Part shown: positions 63,946 to 64,000 of the stretch, one piece after another
Numbering within the stretch: the stretch's first letter is position 1
Layout of the letters: each line of letters opens with the position of its first letter
Assembly: GCF_016806835.2 (NCBI RefSeq)
Contig: NZ_CP086111.1
Span: 1,099,001-1,163,000, forward strand
Source of the DNA: Skermanella rosea
GTDB taxonomy: Bacteria; Pseudomonadota; Alphaproteobacteria; Azospirillales; Azospirillaceae
DNA length: 64,000 nt
Reading direction: 5' to 3'
The notes under the pieces: generated by a model
The model's input: only the letters and a program-made list of their open reading frames with translations
The model's database searches: none
Told to the model about the DNA's origin: nothing
Translations under genes and position numbers: made by a program

Positions 63946-64000
63946 ATGCTCGACCAACAGTCCCCCACACAAGCCGCCTCCGCTCCGCCCGTGATCGTCC
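63946..64000 (+). CDS. possible start of a gene cut by the window end
   Basis: ATG followed by 18 open codons (MLDQQSPTQAASAPPVIV) reaching the window edge. The composition suits the flexible N-terminus of a cytoplasmic protein. The ribosome site is weak (AAGG). In this position a further hopanoid gene is possible, but the sequence seen does not show it. Confidence 0.35.
   Translation, partial: MLDQQSPTQAASAPPVIV

Overview
The window is a high-G+C, densely coded chromosomal segment from an alphaproteobacterium. Hopanoid genes (ispH, hpnH), a form II CO-dehydrogenase-type operon, two chemoreceptors plus a CheZ-like protein, parE and an ArsR-methyltransferase/metF/metH operon all fit a Rhodospirillales member of the Azospirillum/Skermanella kind. 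The genus is inferred from gene content and style; no rRNA marker is present. Because of the G+C content almost every real gene carries long false antisense frames. I chose starts mainly from Shine-Dalgarno motifs and domain boundaries.

Layout, left to right. 0.2-4.0 kb: iron/polyamine-type ABC importer with the ATPase convergent to the permease/binding-protein pair. 4.2-9.6 kb: small helical protein, cytochrome c, then the leftward coxG-coxS-coxL-coxM operon. 9.7-11.4 kb: cytochrome P450 and a DUF1127 protein. 11.7-15.7 kb: FIST-domain sensor overlapping a PAS hybrid kinase, the NosP/NahK arrangement. 15.8-18.3 kb: a disturbed, less G+C-rich accessory patch with a dispersed palindrome, a decayed piece of the kinase receiver domain, a protein carrying a ribosomal uL30-like domain, and a nucleotidyltransferase-like pair. 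18.5-20.6 kb: chemoreceptor. 21-26.5 kb: methionine operon with a perfect 16-bp palindrome upstream. 26.8-28.2 kb: mlaA-mlaC. 29.1-31.3 kb: CheZ-like phosphatase and pentapeptide-repeat protein. 31.3-37.7 kb: CBS protein, parE, thioesterase, small lipoprotein, DUF6306-like protein, YbaN-like protein and an acyl-CoA synthetase. 37.8-41.5 kb: hutH, a lone receiver and a D,D-carboxypeptidase. 41.6-44.5 kb: TerB-like protein, PIN protein with an upstream small gene, DUF305 protein and lytic transglycosylase. 44.8-51.4 kb: second chemoreceptor, GST, MFS transporter and acyltransferase.

The most interesting locus is 51.4-54.6 kb. A leftward two-gene unit encodes a 4-coumarate:CoA-ligase-like enzyme of the short photoactive-yellow-protein activation type, followed by a PAS-PAS histidine kinase whose C-terminal ~105 residues look like a photoactive yellow protein domain. 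Tyr, Glu, Arg and the chromophore-binding Cys are all present at exactly PYP spacing. This suggests a blue-light histidine kinase encoded beside its own chromophore-activating enzyme, with the light sensor placed after the catalytic core.

55-64 kb holds a porin, several very small genes (46-57 aa), an aldo/keto reductase divergent from fucU, an amine oxidase, and ispH-hpnH of hopanoid synthesis. These are followed by an IS4-family element with near-perfect 54-bp inverted ends that include a common intergenic palindrome. Its transposase needs a -1 shift at an A6G5 run. I saw no tRNA, rRNA, CRISPR array or replication origin.
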